This document shows positions 12,535-23,408 of a stretch of 64,000 nt of DNA, piece by piece (position 1 is the first letter of the stretch; each line of letters opens with the position of its first letter). The notes under the pieces are model-generated. The model ran no database searches and was not told where the DNA came from. It saw nothing but the letters and a program-made list of their open reading frames with translations. Position numbers and translations under genes: made by a program. Location of the stretch: NCBI GenBank assembly GCA_037157565.1, contig JAZHRO010000013.1:79229501-79293500 (forward strand), read 5' to 3'. Source of the DNA: Thalassia testudinum. Its lineage: Eukaryota > Streptophyta > Magnoliopsida > Alismatales > Hydrocharitaceae.

Positions 12535-14314
12535 TAATGTAAACATGTTTACATTGCATAAGATGTCTATTTATGCATGTTCTTAAGCATAGGATTGCAT
12601 TACATACTATAAATATTGCATAACATGCATCATCTTGCATTTAGATTAGTTTGAATAAAATTGAGGTTAATTGTCTCCTTTTATGTTCAGGGATAGGGCA
12701 AACTTTTTATCAGGGCCTTGGATCGAATATCCAACCATACAGATGTGATTAGGGTGACGATTGGAGTTCAACGACTCCAAGATCTCCCTAATCAGACATC
12801 TATAGCATCAGCTAGAGATCGGGGAACCCTAGAAGATCAAGGGCCAAGATGGTATGAATCCACACTTCAAACGATAAATCCGACTACACAGATGGACTCA
12901 GATCAACAATCGCAGCCTAACGACGTGAAAATTGACTCAATCCGACAACCGTGGCACCATCTACATCATCCAGAAGATGAACAACCAAGATGGTGCCACG
13001 TGGTGCCATCTTGGCCGCCCAACCGACCGCCCTCAACTTTTGAAGATGCTAGCACCCACGAATCTCCGTCATTGGATCAAGATGCAACTGCTGAGATTGC
13101 ACCCAACCAGCGTGCCCATCCTCTGAGCCACACCTGAAGAAGCCGCCTTGACCATTGGATCTTGATCCAACGGTCCTTATCGCACGCGCACAAATTCTTC
13201 TCTGCGACACAAGAACTGCAGTAGCGTAGCGGGTGAACGCGCTTACGCGAGCGAGCAGCGCGCGATCGAGTCGCATGGAGCGGGTGAGCAGGCGCGAGGA
13301 GCGTCGAATCGTGATCGAGATGTCGTAAGCGCTCGATAGCACCCACGTGCTATTGCACGCCCGCACCTCACGCGAGATCAAAAGCAAAGCACGTGATGTA
13401 AAGGCGCTGCGAGGTACGAGATAAGCCATCCAATCTCACGATCGGACGGATAGGATCAGCTAAACGTGGAGCATGCGTTACACGCGAGTAGGCGAGCAGG
13501 CACGCGGGCGATGCCCCATTACACCCACGATGGGGATTTAGGGATGGTTTTATCCGTCACTAAAGACCCTTTATTTAATATTTTGAGATTTAAATGACCA
13601 AATTGCCCTCACTCCTTGCAACTATAAAAGGAGACCTCCTCCATACGAAATTCTCATCCCTTCCTTCTCTTCTCTCCCTCTCCAAAGCTCTAGAGAAGCT
13701 TGTCACGCACCTGGGATGCTTCTCGCAAGATAAAGTCAAATTTTCGTCCTCCTTTCGGAAGCGAATCCCACGACGACGACGACGTGCTGCCCCATTCCCG
13801 TTCTTCCTGCTTCGTCCTCCTTCGTCCTGCTCCGTTCCCTATCTTCCAGGCGTCGTCCCGTCTGGCTCATCCTCCAAGAGACCGTCGAGGAGGATATCTC
13901 TCTCCCCATTCTTTTTACTGCTTTCTAGAGTAGATTTACTACTTTCTAGTGTAATCATTTCCCCACTTTCTAGTCGTAATGTTTAGTGTAATGAACAATC
14001 CTTCTGATAATGAATTCCATGTTCATTCTACATCTCTTTTTGGTTTTTGTTTGTAATATTCTCTCTCTCTCTCATTCTCTCTTTCTCTTCTATTTATTGT
14101 AAATAGTTAGATAGTTTCTAATCAATTATTCTGCTTTGTGACAAATAAAACAAACGCGTATTTTTTAAATCAAACGTCTACCTCCCTGAGTTTGACCCGA
14201 GATTTCTATTATGGTATAAATTTTATTTGTTGAACACATGTTCTTCGCTTTCAAACTACAACGACAGGTTTTCAAAACCAAACACATTAGCGTAGCAACT
14301 CGTAGCATTCAATA
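12535..14314 (+). repeat. Solo LTR of the B family inside the 3' LTR of C
   Basis: This aligns with the complete LTR at 57007-58674 from its first bases (TAATGTAAAC against TGATGTAAAC) to its end. GTTGC is repeated on both sides (12530-12534 and 14315-14319), and the interrupted C sequence continues exactly across. There is no internal retrotransposon DNA next to it, so it is solo. TATA box at 13623-13630, G-box CCACGTGG at 12996-13003. Confidence 0.88.
13222..13274 (+). promoter_or_regulatory. tRNA-like A/B box module in solo LTR B
   Basis: TAGCGTAGCGG (13222-13232) and GCGATCGAGTCGC (13262-13274) occupy the A and B box positions at 40 bp spacing, about 400 bp upstream of the TATA box. Confidence 0.5.
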
Positions 14315-14525
14315 GTTGCCTTCCTGAGTGCTAGGGTTTTGGTGTTTTGAAAATCTGTAAATCCCTAACACTCACAAAAACATATCAAAAACACAACAAA
14401 AAACTGCAATGCATGCCTAACCTAATTTATTACTAAATGCAACCCAAAAACCCATTTGAGATGCAGAACCCTAAGAGCTACGATTGTTTTAATGCATAAG
14501 AATGATGATAAACTGCCATTTATCA

Positions 14526-16076
14526 CACCTCCATGCTTACCTTTTGTTAGTCTCTTAGCAAAACTTTAATTTCTACCAAAATGGAATTTTTGGGGAAATC
14601 TAATTTTTCTCACTTTTGAAAAGAAAGAGATTACGGGATATAGGTTGATTCAAACACAGGAGGTATGAGATTTATTAAGATAAACATCGGGATTTATTTT
14701 TGGATCCAAAAATTAAGTGAATCGGGATCAATATATCCTTCAAAAAATTACAAATTAACCCTTTGTTAATTCAGATGACTCGAAATTTTTGCTTTTAGGA
14801 TGTTTCTAGCTCTTGAATCTGATCTGCAACATGCAAAAACCTTTAAAACCTTGTGTCGTGCTTGTAAGAGGCCAACATTTATAAGGGCATGGTTTTGGTT
14901 TTAAAACTTTTTTTTTCTCTCCCCCATGTTTATTTTTATCTTACTCTTACAACAAATGTGTTAGGATCATCATTCCCATTACCAATCCAAGGGGGCTCTG
15001 GCACCAGTACTTCTAGATAACACTGCCCATGACACCACCCAGGAGCTCACAACCCCAAAACACAATGCGGTGAAAAGGGCGCTCCAAGCAAACTCAAGCT
15101 CTTTCTCCGACACTATAGGTAGAGCACCATCCAAGATACTTAAGCTGCTAAAATGTGCTTTATTGCTCCATTTAAAGATATGAAATATAGATATAGAGCA
15201 GCACCAAGGTGGTAAAATGTTGACATCGCACCCTCAAAGGAGGCATTTTCCTCCTTCTCGACGGTGGGAACTCACACCAATGATCTGCTTCAGACTTTTA
15301 CTAAGGCTAAATAAGGGGGTTTTTCCAATTTTTAATTATTTTTAAGTGTTGGCTTGTGTGTGAATTATGACACAAGAATTTTGCATGAGATTCAAATTTT
15401 TGAATCAGAAACTAAGCCAGATACTTTCCTTATTACAAAATAGGATCAAGTCACTTGAACTATCATAAGTTCAGGTGGAATTTTAGAGAAGGATATCTGA
15501 TCTAATCTAAAATAGACTCTGAAATTCTAATGATCAGATCCATATCCTTATCCCTAGTTTGTTAAAGATAAAATCCCATTATACCAAAAGTGAGCTTTCA
15601 ATCTTAGTCCCGATTTTGAAATTTTTCTCAAAAGCTTTTACATTTTTATTTTTTTGAGTATGTAAACAAAAATGACTAAAGAAAAATGCATATTTTTAGG
15701 TTTTGAAAATCCTAAATCGATCACCAAAATTTTAAAAACACCCCCAGATGCTTATGATATGCAAGGTCCTCATGCATTAGGAGGGAAAAGGGGTCACCTT
15801 AGTGAATGGCAGTTGGATTTAGGATGGTCAAAACCTAGAAAAAGAAAGGAAGAAAGAAAGCAGGAAAAGTTGATGGCTTACCTCCCATCCAGTGCTATCT
15901 TTTATGCCGATTCAGCCGGGCATGAATGAATGCACAAAAGACAAGTGATCGTGTAAATAATTGGACTCTTGGATGCCTGCATAAAACGCGTCTTCGTCCA
16001 AATCCCTGAAAATTTGATTGGAAGAAATAGAGGGATCAAAGTTGGATGGAAAATAATAAGTGTAGCCTGAGTCTAG
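14526..16076 (-). other. Element C 3' non-coding region and polypurine tract
   Basis: On the minus strand a purine-rich tract (AAAAGGTAAGCATGGAGGTG, 14545-14526) sits directly before the LTR start. The rest is non-coding and follows the short frame after protease. The stretch around 15880-15930 resembles the sequence found after integrase in other Athila-like elements, so the whole RT-integrase block appears deleted between about 16080 and 15950. Confidence 0.6.
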
Positions 16077-17005
16077 CTATGGTTTTAAATCGGGTTGAAT
16101 GCCAAACTCAGGTAGGTCTGGAGGAAGGTTCATTAGAAAAGATTTAGGGGAAGAATGGTTAGAGGCGGGTGTAGTTAGTATGGAAGGGTGGGGTGAAAGA
16201 AGAGTGGGTGGGTTAAGGGAATGATCAGGGGGTTCATCAGGAATGGATTGCTGGTCAAGATAGGTTTCTAGATCAAAGATTTCTCCGACCATTGATTCTG
16301 AGTCAGATTCCTAAAAAAATTTATGATCGAGAAGGGTATCTATCAACATTATCTCCTCCACCATTTTTGAAATTTCAGTATCTGAGTCCTTGAAAAAATC
16401 ATCATCATGGAATCTCTTGGAGGATTTAAAAATATCAAGAGTGATAGTTTGCCCTGCGCAGGTGATATCCATTTTGCATGTGCAGCAATTGATATTTGCC
16501 TTTGCAGTGTCCAAAAAAGGTCGTCCAAGGATTATTGGGGCATTCGGTAATGATTCAGGTACCTCAATGTCAATGACCAGAAAGTCTGCAGGGAAGACAC
16601 AATTCTGGACCTTAACCAAAACATCACTAACAATCACACGAGGTTTGATTGTAGATCGGTCAGCTAATTACAAGTAACCTCAATAGGTTTAAGTTTACTG
16701 ATCTGAAATTCTTCAAATAATATCATGGGAATGACATTGACTGAGGCACCAAGATCCAAGAGGGTGCGATCGAAAGTAGTATCCTTAATAATCACAAACA
16801 TTAATGGCACCCCTGGATCTTTCATCTTAGGAGGCAGCTTGCTCTGTATGATAGAGCTTACTGTTTCGAAAAGATGCCCTTGTCCTAGATTTTTGGCCTG
16901 CCTTTTCGGAGTACAAATCTCCTTCAAAAATTTGGAGTAGGCAGGTATATACTTGATTGCATCTAGGAGAGGGATGTTGATTTGAACTTGCCCGAATAGA
17001 TCCAT
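16077..17005 (-). pseudogene. Protease domain and linker of element C
   Basis: On the minus strand 17005-16664 encodes the pre-protease segment (IPLLDAIKYIPAYSKFLKEI) and the retropepsin active site LLDLGASVNVIP, in which Asp-Leu-Gly replaces the usual Asp-Thr/Ser-Gly, as in the related elements here. A frameshift near 16650 moves to 16637-16311, which carries the second half, including IILGRPFLDTAKANINC. A TAG at about 16311 ends that frame, and a linker (16292-16077) follows that ends LKP, just where the sequence of element D enters reverse transcriptase. In C that domain never begins. The protease is an aspartic enzyme that matures the gag-pol polyprotein inside particles. Here it is broken by at least one frameshift and one stop. 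Confidence 0.85.
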
Positions 17006-18360
17006 GAGTTCTTCTATGGTGGGCTTAGATTTCTTTTTGCAGGTAGGGGTGGAGTGGAGAGCTTGGGGAAAAGGGATAGGAGTCTTGTCTTGAGGTTTTT
17101 GGGTATCTTTTGCTCCTAATGAGGGGGTGTAGAATCAATGTGCACAGTCATGGGATTTTCACCAAGTTGTTGTGAAGGCTCAAGGTTAGTGGTAGTTTTC
17201 CCACTCCTTAATGTAATTGCATGTGCAATCAGATTATTATTTGGAGGAGGTGGGGGGGCTTGTGGTTGTGGAAACCTGGGCAACTACTGAGGTGGTGGAT
17301 TAGTAGGAGGCTGATCTAATAGTGTGGATTTCTGCTCGGGTATTGGTTCCTTTGGTGATTAGGGTTGGGCATGGGTTGAGAGGGTAAATGCCCTGTAGGT
17401 CTTTGAGTGGGAGTAACCCCAATCTAATTATTCAGATTTCTGATGGTGCAGGTTACTTCCATCATTTTTGTCTGCATTTCCTACAGGGTTCTCATCATCT
17501 GGGTATTGATATCTTGTTGGGATGGCCCAGGATGAAAGGTCGAATTAGACCCATACCCATTATATTGATTTTGTTGGGGAGGAACCTAATTATTCCAGGA
17601 GTAGTTCGGGTAATTCTTCCAATTGGAAGAATTATTGGAAGAATTACCCAAACTACTCCAGGAATAATTAGTTGAAAGAATTTTTAAAGGGCTCCTGGAT
17701 GGCAGAAATATTTTGAGTGGGGTTAAGATATGAAAAGTTGTAATTCCCTAGTGACTCATAAACAGTCTCCGAATATTAGTAATAATCAGTAGGGGTAGTG
17801 TTAAGATTGTGCAAATTTTCTCTTCATGGAATGTTAGGGTGGGTTAGATGTGGAGCTTGGGATGATGTGGTGAGACTTTCCTCAATTTTCTTTTGATTAA
17901 TGTGCATCTGGTCAAGTTTTTGAGTGATCATTTGAAGATCATCTTGGGTGATAGGGATAGATTGGGTGCCCACTTCATGAACACTAAACTGCAGGTTTGG
18001 AGTTCTGCCAAATGTGTTCATGGAAGCTTGATTAAATGTATTTTCACTCATTTCTTCAAAAAGATCATAGGCACTCTTAGCATCCTTATTCAAGAAGCTT
18101 CCGCCACATGAGGCATCAACAAAAAGTCGAAGTTGATCTTCTAAACCATTATAGATGACCTGCACGATCTACCATAAAGGAATCTTGTGGTGCAGACAAC
18201 TCTTAAAAGATCATGGAATTTCTCCCAAAAATTATGGAAACTCTCACCAAATTTTTGTTGAAAGGTCACAATTGATCTTCGTAATGAATTTGTACAACCT
18301 ATAGGGTAAAATTTCTTAAGGAAGGCACTCTTGAGCTAAGGCCATGTGGTAATAGGTCTA
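17006..18360 (-). pseudogene. gag, C-terminal half, of element C
   Basis: On the minus strand the sequence from 18360 continues the gag capsid domain interrupted at 32169 (ITTW, then SAFLKKFYPIG, then the region ending DASCGGSFLNKDAKSAYDLFEEM in 18165-17824). It then runs into the Asn/Pro/Gln-rich nucleocapsid-like part (17800-17200), which shows no CCHC zinc knuckle. Several stops and frame changes are present, for example TAG after ITTWP and around 18170. A 33-bp inverted repeat lies inside it at 17588-17669. Gag forms the virus-like particle core that packages retrotransposon RNA; this copy is inactive. Confidence 0.8.
17588..17669. repeat. 33-bp inverted repeat inside gag of C
   Basis: The arms 17588-17620 and 17637-17669 are reverse complements with two mismatches around a 16-base spacer. 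The repeat unit overlaps the gag segment rich in Asn, Ser and Trp. It could fold as a hairpin or record a strand-switching event. Confidence 0.85.
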
Positions 18361-19285
18361 TGATGAGAACCTCATCATGAGCCATAACTAGCTCATTTTG
18401 ACCTAATATAAAGGATAAAAGCTCCTACATATCTCAAGGAAAGGCTTAACTCAGAGAATTCTGAGTTTAAGAAGAAAACAAGTCATAAGGGGTAAAAATG
18501 CAATTTTACCAGTATAATCTGCATACAGGGTAATTCAGGGCCCAAACATAGGTCAAAGCAGCTTAATAAGAATAAAAGTGGGATGAAATGATCTAGCGAG
18601 GGCTACAGCAATTCCAAGAAACTAAATGATAATCTGTAACCCTAAAACAACCCACTTCAATTCACAAGGTTCGAGGCAAAGTAAAAATAGAATAAACCCT
18701 CTAAAATTCATAGAAAAATAATCTCTAGGGTTTAGAACCTTCAATTTGGCCTTCAGAACCCATTTTGACCTACATTGAGAACCATGCCCAATTAATAACT
18801 TAATTTGGGTTTTTGCGTAAATTTACCGATCAAACAAGGTTTAATATAGAAATGAAATTCACCATCAGATTCCTTAGGTCCTAATTAGTCATGTATAAAA
18901 ACTTAAGCCTAAGAAGAAACCTCCTTGACCGACTTTACACTTTGGTCCTCATATATTTACTCTTTGGCCCTCAACTTTTGAACCCTCGCATTTTGGCCCC
19001 TAACTCTCCTTCGTGCTTTGCGATCAGGTCCCCCCTGCAAAACCTGCCAGCACCATGCTCCGGCGACCTTGCGCGGAGCATGGCGCCGCGCAGGGTGAGG
19101 TGGGGGACCTGGCAAGTAAACCGGGGGTGCCCTTCGTCGTCAGCCGTCGCAGGGACACCCCCCTGGTCGATATAACCCACCATACCGGCCGTGCGAACGC
19201 ACGGACGGTATGGGTTCTTATTTCCGGCCATCCTCCGGCGAGGGAGACACGTCGTCTCCCTCCGCCTTCCTCCCTGTTTGATCCC

Positions 19286-19293
19286 TATAAATA
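19286..19293 (+). promoter_or_regulatory. TATA box of the 5' LTR of D
   Basis: TATAAATA is followed by CT-rich sequence typical of a plant start region. It recurs unchanged at 30278-30285 in the 3' LTR. Confidence 0.7.
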
Positions 19294-20514
19294 CCCCCCG
19301 TTGCTCCACCGACTGGGGCAGCTTGGATCTGACGGAGAAAATCCCCAACTTTCCTCTCTTCTCTCTCCGGCAGACTCTCACCAGCTCCGGCGGTTCCTCC
19401 CCCTTCTCCTCTTCGCTCTGCCGCAATACCAGCAGCAGAGACTTCCTCCCCTGCTCTTCCCGCGCCACGCCGCACCCAGCTGGTGCCTCTCCGGCTCTCC
19501 ACTTGCCGCCGCCCCTTTCCCTGAGCATCGTCTTCTCCGGCGACAGTCGATACGACTGTCGCCCTGTTCCTCCCCCTTCGTCCCTGCAAGTAAGTTAGAA
19601 CTATTTCCCTTCTTCTCCTCTTTCTTTCCCCGGTTCCAATTTGTTCAATTACGCCCTCGACCGACCCTGACCATCGTCACCCCCTTCGACTCCGGCCACC
19701 CCCCGGCGAGATGTTCCCATCGCTCCACAGCCTCACACACCTCGCCGACCCTCACCGAACCTCCGCCTCATCACACTGAGCACCCCCCACCCCTCCACCG
19801 CCACTCCACACCTCCGTAACACTCCCCCGAACAAACCCATTCCTCCGGTTGCAGTCCAACCTAGGGCTGCCGCCAGACACCACCTTGCGGCCTGCCGCGC
19901 AGCTCCTCACCTTCGCCGTGCCACGGCGAAGGTTCCCCAGTGGTTTGATCAGGCCGAGAGGCCATATTCGTGTCCGACAGGTTTTGAGGTTCGACCGCCA
20001 TTAACGCACATTGAAGCAGCTTCTCCCGCGCTCCAGGCTTGAGGACTCCAGGTCTCCAGCTGCTGCGGATTACGGGGAGTCTTGCGAAGGCAGCCAGCCA
20101 GCAACCTACGCAAATCAAAGCCGCAACTGCAGAAGCCAGGCCGCGGTCTCCCAGCAGGCGCCCACGAGGAAAGGTCTGCGTTTAGTCCCACATCGGTAAG
20201 CCTCACACACTTTCCACTGTTTAAATTGATTTTGTGCACTAGCCTTACTGCCTCAGCACACGGGGTGAGGTCCCCTTCACCCGCCCGATTACCCAGTCTC
20301 GTCCGCGCTCACGCCCCGCGGACCTGACCCGACCCGACTTAGACTGACCTGCACTCCTCGCCCACCACTCACGCTGGTGGGCCTGGACCCGGGCACGACC
20401 CGTACCCGATTACCCGGCAGCTCTGGGAGAGCTTTCCCAAGAGTGGTTTCAGAGAGAGAGAGACGCGGGGGGGGGAGGGTAGAGTAGGTTTTGCCTCTGA
20501 CGAAAAACTCTGAA

Positions 20515-20985
20515 GTGTGCAGGCACAGGCGAAGAAGAAGACCCGCGGAAGAAGAAGGAAGCTGACTGTAGCAACAGGTAGTTTAAGTCGTCTGATTTGG
20601 AAATCAGACGACGGCCTGAAAGGAAAAGAAGAAAGAAGGAGGGGTGACGTCCCTGGCTGAAAAAGAAAAGAAGAAGCTGACACTTAGCCGCAGGGAGGAG
20701 AAACAAGAAGAAACTCTAAAGAAGAGGCTGAGCAAGGCAGAAGAAGAGGAAAGGCTGCAGAGAAGAAGTACAGCAGGGCCAAGGAAGAAGAAACCTTCAC
20801 AGAAGAGACTGCAGAAAAAGAAGAAGAGAGGCCAAGACAGAAACCAAGGAAGAAGAAGAAGGAGATCTGAAGAAAGAAAGAGGAGCATCACCTCTGCAGA
20901 ACAAAGAAGAAGAAGGAGATCTGAAGAAAGAAAGAAAGAAGAACATCACGAGGAGAAAACAAAGAGAACAACAAATTCTTTCCCT
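20515..20985 (+). repeat. GA-rich (GAAGAA) tract in LTR of D
   Basis: This is nearly pure purine on the + strand, dominated by GAAGAAG, GAAAGAAAG and AGATCTGAAG units. It includes a duplicated GGAGATCTGAAGAAAGAAAG block (20859 and 20909). It is also present at 31515-31985. It can be read as a Lys/Arg/Glu-rich frame of 120 residues, but composition explains that. Confidence 0.8.
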
Positions 20986-21168
20986 CTCTCTTTCTTTATT
21001 TTGTAAAAGAAACATGTATATCTCTAGAATACAACTTGCTCCCTGAGTTCGACCTCGGGAACTCTTTTATTTTCCGAGTAAAAAATTTATATATTTGAAA
21101 TGTTGGTAATAACTGGTTATACTACAACGTTATAACAATAAAACCCGGTTGAACCAACCACTTCATTT

Positions 21169-21186
21169 TGGCGCCGTTGCCGGGGA
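21169..21186 (+). other. Primer-binding site of element D, tRNA-Asp
   Basis: TGGCGCCGTTGCCGGGGA is a perfect complement of the plant tRNA-Asp 3' end and lies 3 bp after the LTR. This is a hallmark of the Athila group. Confidence 0.92.
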
Positions 21187-22248
21187 GCAACGGCTATTCT
21201 AGAGGTAAACATTCCTGTTTCTTTTTAATTTCTGATAATCTCCTCTCTTTTGTGCAGAAAACTACAGGAAATCAGGAAGACAAGCAACCGCACAACAACC
21301 ACTCCGAGGACAGGTAAATTTCTTTCCTCTCGCTATTAACCCCTAAAACCCAAAAGAAAGAAAAGAACAAGCAATATAGGGCTAACCTGTCTTCCATACT
21401 TAGTAACCATAAAAGTTGCATGTTTTCAACTCATTATTCCTGCACACTATTAAGGGTATTTAAGGGCTAACACATTCTTGCTTGAGCCCTAATTACCCAA
21501 CAAAGAATTAACTAGACCAAGTAGAGCCAACCTAGGATCCAACACTAGGGATTTAGAGACACACTCCGTAAGCAAGAATTGAGAAAACCAAATGAAGTGT
21601 GCCCAAGCCCTTGTCTGAAAATACCTATTCAAGGGAAACCTAAAACAATTGGCTCTCTAAACACTTGAACCCTAAAAGAAAGGACCCAAAAAGCTCTCAA
21701 AGGAACAAGAGGTAAAGTTGACTCCTTGGGTCAACCAACCTTAAAATTAGGTTACTTTCTCACTCAAAATACCTAAGAGTTCAAGTGTAACTTTAAGCAC
21801 CCTGATCATTAAGCTAAAATTGGTAGACTTAAGAGGTCAAGATCCCCATTCTGGTCTACCTGGACCCGCAGTGACAAGAGAGGTCGGGTGGGGGAAACCC
21901 TGTAACCCGTGGGGACGCTCTACCGTGTAGGGGTCTTCGCGGGACTCTCCCTCTCTGGCTGCCCAGGTAATTCTCAGGTGGACGATCTTTCTGATCAAGG
22001 GGTCCATCTGCCCCGTACCTCTATAGTCACCCAACACATTTTTGGGTGCCTTGATTGGGTCCAGCACCTTCTAAACTTACCTCTTCCAACTGTGCATGTA
22101 CGGAAGGAGGTCTCTAAGACCACCCTTAAGACCTCCTTTAGAAATTCGCTCTCGTCAAGGCCAAGCCTCGACGCCCGTGTTTGTGCAGCAACACCCTCAC
22201 ATTATTCTCTCTTCTGATTCAGAACCAAGTTCTTCTTCTTCCCCCATC
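21187..22248 (+). other. Leader of element D
   Basis: The 1.06 kb before gag is non-coding. The part at 21850-22065 is shared with the leader of element E. A GTAAAT donor-like site after CCGAGGACAG (near 21315) and TTGTGCAG near 21257 hint at leader splicing, which I could not confirm. Confidence 0.55.
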
Positions 22249-23408
22249 ATGTCTCAGCCAGTTGAGGAAGAAAATAATCTGGAACACCAGCTCCAGCGAC
22301 TCAATGACCTCTTCCAAAACTTCGTGCACCCACCACAGCGTCCTATGATGCGGGACCACTACAACCTGCTGCGGTGGCCATTGAGCCTCGAGTCAGAATC
22401 CCGACTGGAGGACCTGATTCCGAACTAAAGCCCAACATGATTCATGCTATACCTAAATTCCGTGGGCTTAATTCTGAAGATCCCTTCCAGCACATCAAAC
22501 AGCTAAAGCATCTGGCCCACACTTTTGGATCAGATGCGCAAAATCGGGATATTCTTCTCATGAAGATGTTCTCCTTTTCTCTTATGGACAAGGCTGCCCA
22601 TTGGTATCAAACTCAGACCCGGCCGATCAACACTTGGGAAGAACTTCAATCCGAGTTTTTGAAAAAGTTCTTTCCCGTTGGTCGGACCAACGCCTTGCGC
22701 CATCAGATTACACACTTCACTCAACAATCAGGAGAACCTCTTCATGAGGCATGGGATCGTTTTCAGGATCTCATGAGGAAGTGCCCCCATCACGGAGTTC
22801 CTAAATGGGAACAAGTCCAATCTTTTTACCAGGGACTCCGTGAGGACATCCGCCTTTTCGTCAATGCAACTTGCGGAGGAAACATCATGGGTCAACATGA
22901 AGACACCGTATGGGAGATTCTCGAAAACATGTGCGAGAACTCCATCAACAATGACTCCATGGGATTATTCGACAGGACGAATACCCGCGCAGCGACGAAT
23001 CTTAAGGGAGCACATGAGACGCAGGGCCTGTCCGCATCAGTCGACCTGGAATTAATGGCCAGTCGATTGGACAAGGTCTCAATCATTGAAAAGAAGGTGG
23101 ATGAGCTGACTCAGCACTTGCAGCGAGCCACCTCTACGCGTAACTCCTTTGCACAACCTCCTTCCACACAGGAGACTGTGCAAAACATCCTCCACCGATC
23201 TTCCCCTGGGATGGATCCATATCCATCCCCATCTGATTCTTGGACTGGAAGATCATCCGATCCTTTCTACACCAGCCGGGGGAACTCCATTCCTCCTTTC
23301 CCTGATTCTCAGGAGGTTCCTCAGACCTGCGAGGACCTCAACGCCATTCAGAACGACCCATTCTCCAACACTTACAACCCTGGATGGCGAAACCACCCCA
23401 ATTTTTAG
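22249..23408 (+). pseudogene. gag of element D
   Basis: The ATG at 22249 opens a frame (MSQPVEEENN...) that is lost to a one-base shift near 22365; the capsid domain continues in the next frame to 23408. That domain is a standard Retrotrans_gag (Athila type): DPFQHIKQLKHLAHTFG, MFSFSLMDKAAHWY, LKKFFPVGRTNALRHQI, LHEAWDRFQDLMRKCPHHG, NATCGGNIMG. It ends with YNPGWRNHPNF. The frame then meets a TAG at 23406, where the related element B2 has Ser, and stays open into pol beyond it. Thus gag and pol form one long frame with a single amber codon. Read-through is possible in principle, but a point mutation is the simpler reading. No CCHC knuckle is seen. Confidence 0.9.

Larger units (their letters stand above)
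10473..14525 (-). repeat. 3' LTR of element C, interrupted by solo LTR B
   Basis: 10473-12534 matches 34377-36400 and 14315-14525 matches 36400-36610. The intervening 12535-14314 is an inserted LTR. On the minus strand the LTR starts TGATAAATGGCAG at 14525 and ends CGATCA at 10473. It contains the same AGCT-rich array (about 11850-12510) as the other LTR of C. Confidence 0.85.
18361..21165 (+). repeat. 5' LTR of element D
   Basis: 2805 bp, starting TGATGAGAAC and ending ACTTCA. The first 650 bp are AT-rich, the middle is GC-rich and the last 650 bp are purine-rich. The TATA box at 19286 places most of the LTR downstream of the start of transcription, giving a very long untranslated leader. 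A perfect inverted repeat with 12-bp arms (GTCGTCTGATTT and its complement) lies at 20587-20612. Several long frames in the GC-rich and purine-rich parts are composition artefacts and are not called. Confidence 0.95.

Noticed and set aside
19013..19819. Long frames (up to 268 residues) on both strands in the LTRs of D, also at 30011-30652.
   Set aside because: They lie in GC-rich LTR sequence across the TATA box, overlap one another in several frames and show low-complexity Pro/Ser/Arg composition with no domain.
20644..21006. Lys/Glu/Arg-rich frame of 120 residues, repeated at 31642-32004.
   Set aside because: It is fully explained by the GAAGAA-type purine tract; the antisense frame is equally open.
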